Source: Pseudomonas mandelii
Lineage (GTDB): Bacteria; Pseudomonadota; Gammaproteobacteria; Pseudomonadales; Pseudomonadaceae
Direction: 5' to 3'
Assembly (NCBI RefSeq): GCF_024138395.1
Contig: NZ_JAMYDU010000016.1
Span: 61,568 to 125,567, forward strand
Length of the DNA stretch: 64,000 bases
Below are positions 32,348 through 40,896 of the stretch, piece after piece (positions within the stretch are counted from its first letter, which is position 1; each line of letters begins with the position of its first letter). Made by a program: the position numbers and the translations under genes. The notes below the pieces were generated by a model. The model saw only the letters and a list, made by a program, of their open reading frames with translations. It did not search any database and was not told the DNA's origin.

Positions 32348-34294
32348 TCAGGTTCTGAACCGCCGAACCAACCCATCCAGCTCATTCGACAACCCCGCCA
32401 GGCTCTGAGAATCCAGCCGCGCCGAGTTCGCCAGTTCCGCCACCAATTGCGCATCACCATGAATCTGGCTGATGTGGCGATTGATGTCTTCCGCCACTTG
32501 ATGCTGTTCCTCCGCCGCCGTGGCGATCTGAGTGTTCATGTCGCGAATCACATCCACCGACTCACGAATCTGCCCGAAGCTGCTGCGCGCTTCGCCGATA
32601 CGGGTCACCGATTGCTGAGACACCTCCAGGCTCGCATGCATTTGCTGCGTCACCTGGCTGGTGCGTTTGGCCAGGTTGCCCAGCAGCCCGTCGATTTCCG
32701 CCGTGGAGTCGGCAGTCCGTTTGGCCAGGGCTCGGACTTCATCAGCCACTACCGCAAAACCACGACCCTGTTCACCCGCCCGAGCCGCTTCGATGGCGGC
32801 GTTCAGTGCCAGCAGATTGGTCTGTTCGGCGATCGAACGAATGGTCCCGAGGATCGACTGAATGTCGTTGCTATCGCGCTCAAGCTGTTGCATCGATTGC
32901 GCCGACTGTTCGATTTCCTGGCTCAAGCGATCAACACTGCTTACTGCGGCATCGATCTGCTGCTGACCTTCGCGCGCCTGGCGCTGGCCGCTGTCAGCCG
33001 ACTCGGCGGCTTGGCTGCAGGAGCGCGCGACTTCGTTGGCAGTGGCGACCATTTCGTGGAACGCCGTGGACACCATGTCCACCGCTTCACGCTGGCGCCC
33101 GGCAGCTTCGGCCATGTCGCTGGACACTTGCGTCGAGCTCTGGGAGGTGGCGAGGATCTTGGTCGCGGCGCCGCCGATGCTCTGAATCAGGTTGCGAATC
33201 GCCGCCAGAAACTGGTTGAACCAATTGGCCAATTGAGCCGTTTCGTCGCTGCCACGGATTTGCAGGTTGTTGGTCAGGTCGCCTTCACCTTGGGCGATGC
33301 CCTCCAGACCGCTGGCCACGCTGCGGATCGGTCGCACGATCAGGCTGGCGAAACTGGCGCCGACGATGGCAAAGAACACCGCCAGTACCGCCGCGATGAT
33401 CGCGATCAGCCAGGTCAGTTGGGTGGCCGAACTCATCACGTCGGTCTGCTTGATCAGGCCGATAAAGGTCCAGCCCAGTTGTTCCGACGGCCAGACGTTG
33501 GCCATGTAGCGCTCGCCATTGAGCTCGACTTCCACCAGCCCTTTGCTGGCCTTGGCCAATTGCGCGTAACCGTCGCCGAGACTGGTCAGGGCTTTGAAGT
33601 TGTGTTCCGGTTGCTTCGGATCGACCAGCACTTTGCCGGTATTTTCCACCAGCATCAGGTAGCCGGTTTCGCCGAGTTTGATCTGTTTGACGATTTCGGT
33701 GAGCTGCTTGAGCGTCACGTCGATGCTGACCACGCCGCCATTGCTGCCCAGTTTGTTATCGATGGTGCGCACGGTGCTGACGTAAGTCGCGTCATCCTGA
33801 GCCCAGTAATAGGCTTCGGTGCGAAATGGCTTACCGGGTTTGGCCTGCGCGGCTTTATACCAAGGGCGTTGGCGCGGGTCGTAATTGTTCAGTTTGGCAT
33901 CGTCTGGCCAAGACACGTAACCGCCCGCGGCGGTGCCAAGAATGGCATAGGCATAGGCCGGGTGGCTGTTGCCCAGGTCCTGGAGGAGGGCGAAGATCTT
34001 TTTGTCCGACTCGCCTTGGGGAATGCTCTCGGCGTTGGCGCTCATGTAGGTCTTGAGGCTGTCGTCGGAGTTCTTGATCAGCGGTTGGGTGGCCAGGTAA
34101 TCGACGTTCTGGCTGATGCCGTCAAAGAACAGCTGCATGGCATTGCTGACCTGACGAATCTCCCGGCCGCTGCCGTCGACAAAATTGTCCTTGGCATCGC
34201 TGCGCAAGTTCAGTACCACGAGGGTGGCGACCAGCACCACGGGCAAGCAGGCGATGATTGCAAACGCCCAGGTCAACTTCTGTTTGATGTTCAT
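32348..34294 (-). CDS. Methyl-accepting chemotaxis protein with dCache domain
   Basis: 648 residues from MNIKQKLTWAFAIIACLP, with GGAGCG upstream; an ATG 10 codons earlier lacks a ribosome site. One N-terminal helix (about 8-32), a periplasmic dCache_1 domain (35-280), a second helix (about 290-312), HAMP and the signalling domain with the hairpin tip EQTNLLALNAAIEAARAGEQ. The ligand domain contains YDPRQRPWY and the later GVVSIDV, fitting the Y-x5-R-x-WY ... D pattern described for amino-acid-binding dCache domains (PctA type). An amino acid or related ligand is therefore likely but unproven. Confidence 0.9.
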   Translation of the reverse strand: MNIKQKLTWAFAIIACLPVVLVATLVVLNLRSDAKDNFVDGSGREIRQVSNAMQLFFDGISQNVDYLATQPLIKNSDDSLKTYMSANAESIPQGESDKKIFALLQDLGNSHPAYAYAILGTAAGGYVSWPDDAKLNNYDPRQRPWYKAAQAKPGKPFRTEAYYWAQDDATYVSTVRTIDNKLGSNGGVVSIDVTLKQLTEIVKQIKLGETGYLMLVENTGKVLVDPKQPEHNFKALTSLGDGYAQLAKASKGLVEVELNGERYMANVWPSEQLGWTFIGLIKQTDVMSSATQLTWLIAIIAAVLAVFFAIVGASFASLIVRPIRSVASGLEGIAQGEGDLTNNLQIRGSDETAQLANWFNQFLAAIRNLIQSIGGAATKILATSQSSTQVSSDMAEAAGRQREAVDMVSTAFHEMVATANEVARSCSQAAESADSGQRQAREGQQQIDAAVSSVDRLSQEIEQSAQSMQQLERDSNDIQSILGTIRSIAEQTNLLALNAAIEAARAGEQGRGFAVVADEVRALAKRTADSTAEIDGLLGNLAKRTSQVTQQMHASLEVSQQSVTRIGEARSSFGQIRESVDVIRDMNTQIATAAEEQHQVAEDINRHISQIHGDAQLVAELANSARLDSQSLAGLSNELDGLVRRFRT

Positions 34295-34737
34295 CCGCGC
34301 TCCAGTTTTTTCTTGTAGGCCCACGCAGTGCAGATGACTCGCGGATTATTGGCAGCCGAAAATTTTTGATACACCCCATCCTTGAGTGCGCCCTCGTTAT
34401 CATTGTCGGGGCGGTTGTCGGACAATTCCTTTTCTCTCTAATGACTTCGGCTGAGGAACGTGGAAATTTAGGCCTGTTGAGAAAAATCCGGCGAAGGGTA
34501 GGGGCTATGTGTCAGATTCTGTCGCAAATGCTCTTGTAGCCCTTCGTCAACAAGTGGCGCAGGCTCAGCTATGATCCTGAACGGTCAATGGGTTGTGCCG
34601 ATTAATCCGGCACATTGTGTGCTTCTTGATGTCATGGGAACGTTCATAGGTCGGCAACCCCTCCCGCGAATGAGAGGATTGCCGTATAACGAATGACTTT
34701 CGCGTGTTTGGTAATAAAGGACCCACAATAAAAGCTG
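34295..34737. other. Divergent gap between chemoreceptor and RIO kinase genes
   Basis: 443 bases. No gene, REP arm or RNA gene was recognised. A GCCGATTAATCCGGC inverted repeat at 34597-34611 and an AT-rich stretch near 34350-34375 are present. It presumably contains the two divergent promoters. Confidence 0.5.
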
Positions 34738-35631
34738 ATGAAGACTCCAAAACGCATTGAACCCCTGATCGAGGACGGTCTGGTCGACGAGGTGCTGCGC
34801 CCACTCATGAGTGGTAAAGAAGCAGCTGTTTATGTGGTGCGCTGCGGCAACGAGCTGCGTTGTGCCAAGGTCTACAAGGAGGCGAATAAACGCAGTTTTC
34901 GTCAGGCGGCCGAGTATCAGGAAGGCCGTAAGGTGCGCAACAGCCGGCAGGCTCGAGCGATGGCCAAGGGCTCCAAGTTCGGCAAGAAAGAAACCGAAGA
35001 TGCCTGGCAGAATGCCGAAGTGGCGGCGTTGTTCCGGCTGGCCGGTGCCGGTGTGCGAGTCCCCAAGCCGTATGACTTCCTCGAAGGCGTGCTGCTGATG
35101 GAACTGGTGGCCGACGAGTACGGTGATGCCGCGCCGCGTCTGAACGATGTGGTGCTGGAGCCGGACCAGGCGCGCGAATATCACGCGTTTCTGATTTCGC
35201 AAATCGTGCTGATGCTGTGTACCGGTCTGGTGCACGGTGACCTGTCCGAGTTCAACGTACTGCTGACGCCGACCGGCCCGGTCATCATTGACCTGCCGCA
35301 AGCGGTGGATGCGGCGGGCAATAACCACGCGTTCAATATGCTGGAGCGGGACGTGGGCAACATGGCGTCTTACTTCGGTCGTTTTGCACCGGAGTTGAAA
35401 CGCACCAAGTACGCCAAGGAAATGTGGGCGTTGTACGAAGCCGGCACTTTGCACCCGGCCAGTGTGTTGACCGGCGAGTTCGACGAGCCGGAAGAACTGG
35501 CGGACGTCGGCGGGATCATGCGCGAGATCGAGGCGGCCCGTCTCGATGAAGAGCGGCGTCAAGCGGTTCGGGCGGCGGATGATGCGCCACCGAGCAAGAC
35601 CGAAGAGCCGCCTCCACCGTGGATGCAGTGA
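34738..35631 (+). CDS. RIO1-like serine/threonine protein kinase
   Basis: 297 residues. N-lobe SGKEAAVYVVRCGNELRCAK with the ATP-anchoring Lys (near 44), the RIO-type insertion (FRQAAEYQEGR), C-lobe catalytic loop LVHGDLSEFNVLL (Asp near 173, Asn near 178) and metal-binding Asp in VIIDLPQAVD. The acidic, proline-rich tail ends PPPPWMQ. RIO kinases act in ribosome maturation in eukaryotes and archaea; the bacterial branch has no settled role. Followed by a strong terminator at 35642. Confidence 0.9.
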   Translation: MKTPKRIEPLIEDGLVDEVLRPLMSGKEAAVYVVRCGNELRCAKVYKEANKRSFRQAAEYQEGRKVRNSRQARAMAKGSKFGKKETEDAWQNAEVAALFRLAGAGVRVPKPYDFLEGVLLMELVADEYGDAAPRLNDVVLEPDQAREYHAFLISQIVLMLCTGLVHGDLSEFNVLLTPTGPVIIDLPQAVDAAGNNHAFNMLERDVGNMASYFGRFAPELKRTKYAKEMWALYEAGTLHPASVLTGEFDEPEELADVGGIMREIEAARLDEERRQAVRAADDAPPSKTEEPPPPWMQ

Positions 35632-35641
35632 TCGGTTGACC

Positions 35642-35667
35642 AAAACCCGGCTTCGGCCGGGTTTTTT
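35642..35667 (+). terminator. Rho-independent terminator of the RIO kinase gene
   Basis: CCCGGC-TTCG-GCCGGG (35646-35661) followed by six T and preceded by AAAA: a UUCG-loop hairpin with T-run, 10 bases after the stop codon. Confidence 0.92.
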
Positions 35668-35698
35668 GTAGATGCTTTTTTGGGATCGCGGCGTCTGC

Positions 35699-35788
35699 AT
35701 CGCGGGCAAGCCACGCTCCCACAGGTTTTGTGTCGCCCCGGATTCTATGATCGACACCTGACCTGTGGGAGCGTGGCTTGCCCGCGAT
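35699..35788. repeat. REP pair (CCACGCTCCCACA)
   Basis: Arms 35699-35723 and 35764-35788 in inverted orientation, between the RIO terminator and the MFS gene. Confidence 0.88.
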
Positions 35789-35843
35789 GGCGTCAGAACA
35801 GACAATCCAGCACGGCGATACTCCCCACACTCAAGGACTGAAT

Positions 35844-37059
35844 GTGAACTCCACCCGCAATGCCCAACTGATCATCGCCGCCCAGCTGATTTCGGACTTC
35901 GGCGCTTTCCTCAACATGGTTGCCTCTGGCCACCTACGTTTACCTGCTCAGCAACAGCGCCATGAGTGTCGGCATCTTCCTCGCCAGCCGTGTAGCCGGG
36001 GGGATTTTTGCCAGTCTGATCGGCACCCGGTTCTATCGCCGCTGGGCCGGGCGCTTGCCGCTGATTGCCTTCGACCTGCTGCGCGCCGGTTTGCTGGGCT
36101 TGCTGCTGGTGTTGCCGGTCACCCAACAAACGCTGCTGCTACCGCTGATCGCGTTCGGCCTGGGGTTCGGCAATTCGATGTTCGCCATCGGCCTCAACAG
36201 CCAATTACCGCACATGATCGATAAGGCGCAGCTGCTCAGGACCAATGCCTGGATTACCTCGGCGTCGTCCGCGGCGATGGTCGGCGGGAGTCTGGTGGCG
36301 GGTTTGTTGGTGGCGGGGTTTGGCTTTGAAACGGTGTTTGCCCTGAACGTGGTCACTTACCTGCTGGCGGCGTTGTTGATAGTGCCGCTGCGGTTTCCCA
36401 GACCTGCACCCCGTGATGAACCCCTTCACCAACAAGGCGAATGGACGGCCCTGCGTCAGGGCTTACGCACGGCACCGGTACTGACGGCGATGCTTGCCGT
36501 CGCGATGGCCGATACCCTTGGCAGCGCCGCGCACAACGTCGGCCTCCCGATCATTTCAAAACTGCTGACACCCGAGTCGGCCAGCACCACTCTGGGCCTG
36601 ATGCTGGCGGTCTGGGCCATTGGGAAATTCATCGGTGCGCGAATCGCCAGTCGCCTGAAAGGTACGGACAACGCGCACCTTGAACGGCGATTTTTCTTTG
36701 GCGTTTTACTGATGTCCTGCGGCTTCATCCTGATGTTCCAACAGCAAACCCTTTACGGCTTGCTGCTGTTTTCATTTCCAGCAGGCTTGGGCGACGGGTT
36801 CTCGGAAGTCGGCCTGATGTCGCGCCTGCAACGTGAACCGGACAACCTGCGCCTGCCGATTTTCAGCTTTCTGACGCTGCTGCAAATGACCGGGTTCGGC
36901 ATCGGCATGTTGATCGCCGCGCCGTTCTATTCCTGGTGGACGCCCGGCTCAGTGGTGTTGTTGTTCCACGGCATTCCCCTCACCACGTTGCTGGTGGCGA
37001 AGGGGTTGGCGCTCAGGAATGGGCGGGTTCGGCGCAGCAGCCCGACGCCAGCTCCTTGA
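35844..37059 (+). pseudogene. MFS transporter interrupted by a one-base frameshift
   Basis: The N-terminus starts at a GTG (35844) with AAGGA 6 bases upstream: NSTRNAQLIIAAQLISDFGA then FLNMV. The reading frame then shifts near 35919-35926: deleting one C from GTTGCCTCTGG would restore MVALATYVYLLSNSAMSVG, which is continuous with the 379-residue downstream frame (35920-37059, about 11 membrane helices, MFS_3-like). As written the first 24 codons and the remainder are out of frame. Either the gene is newly inactivated, or the base is a sequencing error, or translation restarts at the TTG at 35920. The 3' end overlaps cueR by 47 bases on the opposite strand. Confidence 0.75.
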
Positions 37060-37426
37060 GAATCGGGCAGTCCGGCCGGTGGTCGCCGTGGCAATGTTCT
37101 ACCAGGTCTTGCAGGGTGTCGCGCAGTTGGCCAAGTTCGCGAATCTTCTGATTCAGCTCGTCAATGTGCTGACGGGCCAGCGCCTTCACATCGGCGCTGG
37201 CTCGCTGACGGTCCTGCCAGAGGGTCAGCAGTTTGCCGACCTCTTCCAGCGAGAAACCCAAATCCCGAGAGCGCTTGATGAACGCCAGAGTATGCAGATC
37301 GTCGTCGCCATAGACCCGATAGCCACTGTCGGTGCGATGGGCCGCCTTGAGCAGGCCGATGGATTCGTAGTAACGAATCATTTTCGCGCTCAGACCGCTC
37401 TGGCGGGCCGCTTGGCCAATGTTCAT
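37013..37426 (-). CDS. cueR: Cu(I)-responsive MerR-family regulator CueR
   Basis: 137 residues. MerR-type helix-turn-helix (MNIGQAARQSGLSAKMIRYY), dimer helix, and metal loop with Cys 112 and Cys 120 (CHGDHRPDC), the two residues and spacing that bind Cu(I) in CueR; an extra CC pair near the end (130-131) is common in the family. It overlaps copA by four bases (ATGA) at its start, so it is co-transcribed with the pump it regulates. Its predicted sites lie before copA and copZ. Confidence 0.92.
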   Translation of the reverse strand: MNIGQAARQSGLSAKMIRYYESIGLLKAAHRTDSGYRVYGDDDLHTLAFIKRSRDLGFSLEEVGKLLTLWQDRQRASADVKALARQHIDELNQKIRELGQLRDTLQDLVEHCHGDHRPDCPILKELASGCCAEPAHS

Positions 37427-39816
37427 CGATTGTCCTCCAGGTCTTTGGGTTTCCAGGTTTTCAACAGTAACGCATTGCTGACCACGCTGACGCTCGACAG
37501 CGCCATGGCCGCGCCGGCCAGCACCGGGTTGAGGAAGCCGAACGCCGCCAGTGGCAGGCCGATCAGGTTATAGACGAAGGCCCAGAACAGGTTTTGGCGA
37601 ATCTTCGCGTAGGTCTTGCGGCTGATTTCCAGCGCCGCCGGCACCAGCCGTGGATCGCCGCGCATCAGGGTGATGCCGGCGGCGTGCATGGCAACGTCGG
37701 TGCCGCCACCCATGGCGATGCCGATGTCTGCCGCGGCAAGGGCCGGCGCGTCGTTGATGCCGTCGCCGACCATTGCCACCACGCCGGTTTTTTTCAATGC
37801 GGCGACGGTGGCGGCTTTGTCCGCCGGCAATACTTCGGCGTGGACATCGCTGATCCCCAGCGCCTCGGCGACCACTTTGGCGCTACCGCGGTTATCCCCG
37901 GTCAGTAAGTGGCTGCTGATGTTTCGTGCGCTCAGCTGTTGCACCGCTTGCAGAGCGCCGGGTTTGAGCGTGTCACCGAAGGCGAACAGGCCGAGCACTC
38001 GCGGTTCGGGGCTTTGTTCGATCAGCCAGGACAGGGTCCGGCCTTCGGTTTCCCAAGCGCTTGCGGAGTCGGCCAATGGCCCGGCGCTCAGGCCACTTTC
38101 TTCCAGCAGACGCCGATTGCCCAACGCCAATCGCCGACCATCGAGATTGCCGGCAATGCCGCGCCCGGTCAGCGATTGACTGTCGCTGACATCCGCCACG
38201 GTCAAGCCACGCTCGGCGCAGGCATCCAGCACAGCCTTGGCCAACGGGTGCTCGCTACCGCGTTGCAGTGCCCCCGCCATTTGCAGCAGAGCAGCATCGT
38301 CACCTTCGATGGCACTCAGATGAGCGATGCGTGGTGTACCCGAAGTCAGCGTGCCGGTCTTGTCGAACACCACGGCGCTGACTTCATGAGCACGCTCCAG
38401 CGCTTCGGCGTCTTTGATCAAAATCCCGTAGCGCGCCGCCACACCGGTGCCGGCCATGATTGCCGTCGGCGTGGCCAGCCCGAGTGCACAAGGGCAGGCG
38501 ATCACCAACACTGCGACGGCGTTGATCAACGCGGTTTCCAGTGGCGCGCCGTACAGCCACCAACCGATCAAGGTCGCCAGCGCGATCAATAGCACCGCCG
38601 GGACGAACACCTGACTGACTTTATCCACCAGTTTCTGGATCGGTGCTTTTGCCGCCTGCGCGTCTTCGACCAGGCGGATGATCCGCGCCAGCACGGTTTC
38701 TGCACCGAGCGCCAAAGTCCGAACCAGCAGCCGACCTTCGCCATTGATGGCGCCGCCGGTGACCTTGTCGCCCGGTTGTTTCGGTACCGGCAGGCTTTCG
38801 CCGCTGATCAGTGCTTCATCGGCGTGACTCTGGCCTTCCACCACTTCGCCATCCACCGGGAAGCGTTCGCCGGGTTTGACCATGACCAGATCGTTGAGGC
38901 GCAAAGCGCTGATCGCGACGTCCTGTTCGCGGCCATCGATCACCTGAATGGCTCGCTCCGGACGCAAGGCTTCAAGGGCGCGGATGGCGCTGGCGGTCTG
39001 GCGCTTGGCGCGGCTTTCCAGGTATTTGCCCAACAGCACCAGAGCGATCACCACCGCCGAGGCTTCGAAATACAGATGCGGCATGCGGCCCGCAGCGGTG
39101 GCCCACTCGTAAACGCTCAGGCCATAACCGGCGCTGGTGCCCAGGGCTACCAGCAAATCCATGTTGCCGGCGCCGGCGCGCACGGCTTTCCACGCAGCGA
39201 CATAGAAGCGTGCGCCGAAGATGAACTGCACCGGCGTGGCCAACGCAAACTGCACCCACGCCGGGAGCATCCAGTGCACGCCGAAAGGTTGCAGCACCAT
39301 CGGCAGCACCAGCGGCAAGGCGAGGGCGATGGCCGCCAGCAAGGCCCAGCGTTCGCGGTGCAGGCGTTGTTGTTGATTGTCGGTTTGCGGGTGGTCGACT
39401 TCCCAGACGCTGGCGGAGTAACCGGCCTTGGTCACGGCGCCGATCAAGATTTGCGGATCGATTTGACCGAGGAGTTCGAGGTGCGCCCGTTCGTTGGCCA
39501 GGTTGACGCTGACACTTTTGACTCCCGGCACCTTGGCCAGTGCCCGTTCGACGCGACCGACACATGACGCGCAGGTCATGCCTTCGATGCTTAATTCCAG
39601 GCTCTGCTGTGGCACGCTGTACCCGGCCTGTTGCACCGCGTCCATCAAGGCCGGCAGGCTGTCGCTGGGCGCTTGAACCCGAGCCTGTTCGGTGGCCAGG
39701 TTGACGCTGACGGCCGTGGCACCGAGAACTTTGCTCAAGGCACGCTCGACACGCCCGGCGCAACTGGCGCAGGTCATGCCGGCAATCGGCAGATCGAAAG
39801 TGGTGGATTCGGACAT
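37423..39816 (-). CDS. copA: Copper-translocating P1B-type ATPase CopA
   Basis: 797 residues. Two N-terminal heavy-metal domains with GMTCASC (Cys 16/19 and Cys 82/85), about eight membrane helices, the transport CPC motif (ACPCALGLATPTA), phosphorylation motif DKTGT, TGDNRGSA and GDGINDAPALA. It exports Cu(I) from the cytoplasm to the periplasm. Preceded by a CueR-type promoter at 39846-39876 and followed by cueR. Confidence 0.95.
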   Translation of the reverse strand: MSESTTFDLPIAGMTCASCAGRVERALSKVLGATAVSVNLATEQARVQAPSDSLPALMDAVQQAGYSVPQQSLELSIEGMTCASCVGRVERALAKVPGVKSVSVNLANERAHLELLGQIDPQILIGAVTKAGYSASVWEVDHPQTDNQQQRLHRERWALLAAIALALPLVLPMVLQPFGVHWMLPAWVQFALATPVQFIFGARFYVAAWKAVRAGAGNMDLLVALGTSAGYGLSVYEWATAAGRMPHLYFEASAVVIALVLLGKYLESRAKRQTASAIRALEALRPERAIQVIDGREQDVAISALRLNDLVMVKPGERFPVDGEVVEGQSHADEALISGESLPVPKQPGDKVTGGAINGEGRLLVRTLALGAETVLARIIRLVEDAQAAKAPIQKLVDKVSQVFVPAVLLIALATLIGWWLYGAPLETALINAVAVLVIACPCALGLATPTAIMAGTGVAARYGILIKDAEALERAHEVSAVVFDKTGTLTSGTPRIAHLSAIEGDDAALLQMAGALQRGSEHPLAKAVLDACAERGLTVADVSDSQSLTGRGIAGNLDGRRLALGNRRLLEESGLSAGPLADSASAWETEGRTLSWLIEQSPEPRVLGLFAFGDTLKPGALQAVQQLSARNISSHLLTGDNRGSAKVVAEALGISDVHAEVLPADKAATVAALKKTGVVAMVGDGINDAPALAAADIGIAMGGGTDVAMHAAGITLMRGDPRLVPAALEISRKTYAKIRQNLFWAFVYNLIGLPLAAFGFLNPVLAGAAMALSSVSVVSNALLLKTWKPKDLEDNR

Positions 39817-39845
39817 CGGTCACGCTCCCTGTAGAAATTGCCTAC

Positions 39846-39876
39846 AGGATCAACCTTGCCATGCGGGCAAGGTCAA
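39846..39876 (-). promoter_or_regulatory. CueR-controlled copA promoter
   Basis: On the reverse strand: -35 TTGACC (39871-39876), a 19-base spacer and -10-like GATCCT (39846-39851). The spacer contains the dyad ACCTTGCC-N5-GGCAAGGT (39853-39873), the CueR recognition pattern. The over-long 19-base spacer is characteristic of MerR-family activated promoters. Confidence 0.85.
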
Positions 39877-39927
39877 GCGCCACTCTGCAAATCGTTGCGG
39901 GCCCATGCAGAGCGCGACTTTGCACTT

Positions 39928-40033
39928 TGTAGGAGCGAGGCTTGCCCGCGAAGAGGCCATCAAATTCAACATCAATGCCGACTGTTATGGCCTCTTCGCG
40001 GGCAAGTCGGATCGCCGCACCGCTCGCTCCTAC
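39928..40033. repeat. REP pair with GCGGCGATCCGAC insertion in the right arm
   Basis: The left arm (39928-39953) is ordinary TGTAGGAGCGAGGCTTGC. The right arm (39997-40033) carries GTCGGATCGCCGCACC inside the arm, the reverse complement of the variant seen at 13636. Confidence 0.88.
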
Positions 40034-40047
40034 GGGTTAGGTGGTGA

Positions 40048-40431
40048 TCAATATCCGAGGGCAGCAGGCTTGAGGTACATCCCTTCCTGCGTCATCGCAA
40101 TCCGGAACTTCAACACATCCCCGGCCTTGAGCGTGATGTTCTGCGAACCCGGCGCGAGCATGCCCGGGTTGCAACCTGGCGCTTGGCCCGGCAGCAGTTT
40201 GAGGCGCAGGGACACATTGCCTGGCGGCAGGTTGAACGAGGTGCTCTGTTCCTGGAACAGTCGCGCCGATAGCTGATCCTGGATGTACACGCCGATCTCG
40301 CAGGAAGTTGAAACCTCCAGGCGCTCGCGGGAAATGATCAGCACGCCGTAGTCCTCCCCGGCGGCTTGAACCGAAGGTGTCGCGGCAAATAGGCTGAGGA
40401 AGCCAAACAGGCTGAGAGCTGACCAGCGCAT
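40048..40431 (-). CDS. Exported protein of unknown function beside copZ
   Basis: 127 residues from MRWSALSLFGFLSLFAATPS, with AGGAGA 8 bases upstream. A signal peptide with likely cleavage after VQA (residue 23) gives a periplasmic beta-rich protein with two Cys (in STSCEIGVY and APGCNPG) that may form a disulphide. It is divergent from copZ and lies between copA and copZ. No family recognised; a role in copper handling is only suggested by position. Confidence 0.75.
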   Translation of the reverse strand: MRWSALSLFGFLSLFAATPSVQAAGEDYGVLIISRERLEVSTSCEIGVYIQDQLSARLFQEQSTSFNLPPGNVSLRLKLLPGQAPGCNPGMLAPGSQNITLKAGDVLKFRIAMTQEGMYLKPAALGY

Positions 40432-40518
40432 GGCTGAATCTCCTGATGTCGAGTCATAGATGGACGCAGCTTGGCCGAGCACGGCGCCGATTGCCAGCCC
40501 GGCAGCTTGCTTGAGAAC

Positions 40519-40549
40519 TTGACCTTGCCATGGTGGCAAGCTCGAGACT
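40519..40549 (+). promoter_or_regulatory. CueR-controlled copZ promoter
   Basis: -35 TTGACC (40519-40524), 19-base spacer, -10-like GAGACT (40544-40549). The dyad ACCTTGCC-ATGGT-GGCAAGCT (40522-40542) differs from the copA site at one position of one arm. The copZ ATG is 43 bases downstream. Confidence 0.8.
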
Positions 40550-40591
40550 GCCACCAACCCTCATTGAAGGGCCCCATCAAGGAGACGTCCC

Positions 40592-40789
40592 ATGCAAGTG
40601 TTCAACGTTGAAGGCATGTCCTGCGGTCATTGCGTCAAGGCCATCACCCAAGCGCTGCAAGCCAAGGATCCGGCAGCCAGCGTGCGCATTGATCTGGCGG
40701 CAAAAGAAGTCGGCGTTGAAAGTGCGCTGACGGCCGATCAGGTAATCGCCGCGATCAGCGAAGAGGGTTATGGCGTCAAACTGGCCTGA
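40592..40789 (+). CDS. copZ: Copper chaperone CopZ
   Basis: 65 residues, a single heavy-metal-associated domain: MSCGHCVKAI carries the two copper-binding Cys (11 and 14), and the rest follows the beta-alpha-beta pattern ending GYGVKLA. It binds Cu(I) in the cytoplasm and passes it to CopA or CueR. GGAG lies 9 bases before the ATG. Confidence 0.92.
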   Translation: MQVFNVEGMSCGHCVKAITQALQAKDPAASVRIDLAAKEVGVESALTADQVIAAISEEGYGVKLA

Positions 40790-40896
40790 GTTTTTTAATA
40801 GTTAGCGACCTAACGGAATGTTCAAGGCGTCCACGCCCGGCTAGACTGTTGGCCTGCCGATCCATGGCCAACCTGCATGCCCAACCTGGACGCCTG

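Noticed and set aside
32210..34318. 702-codon forward frame opposite the chemoreceptor
   Set aside because: It begins within the palindromic repeat and is antisense to a complete MCP with intact signature motifs.
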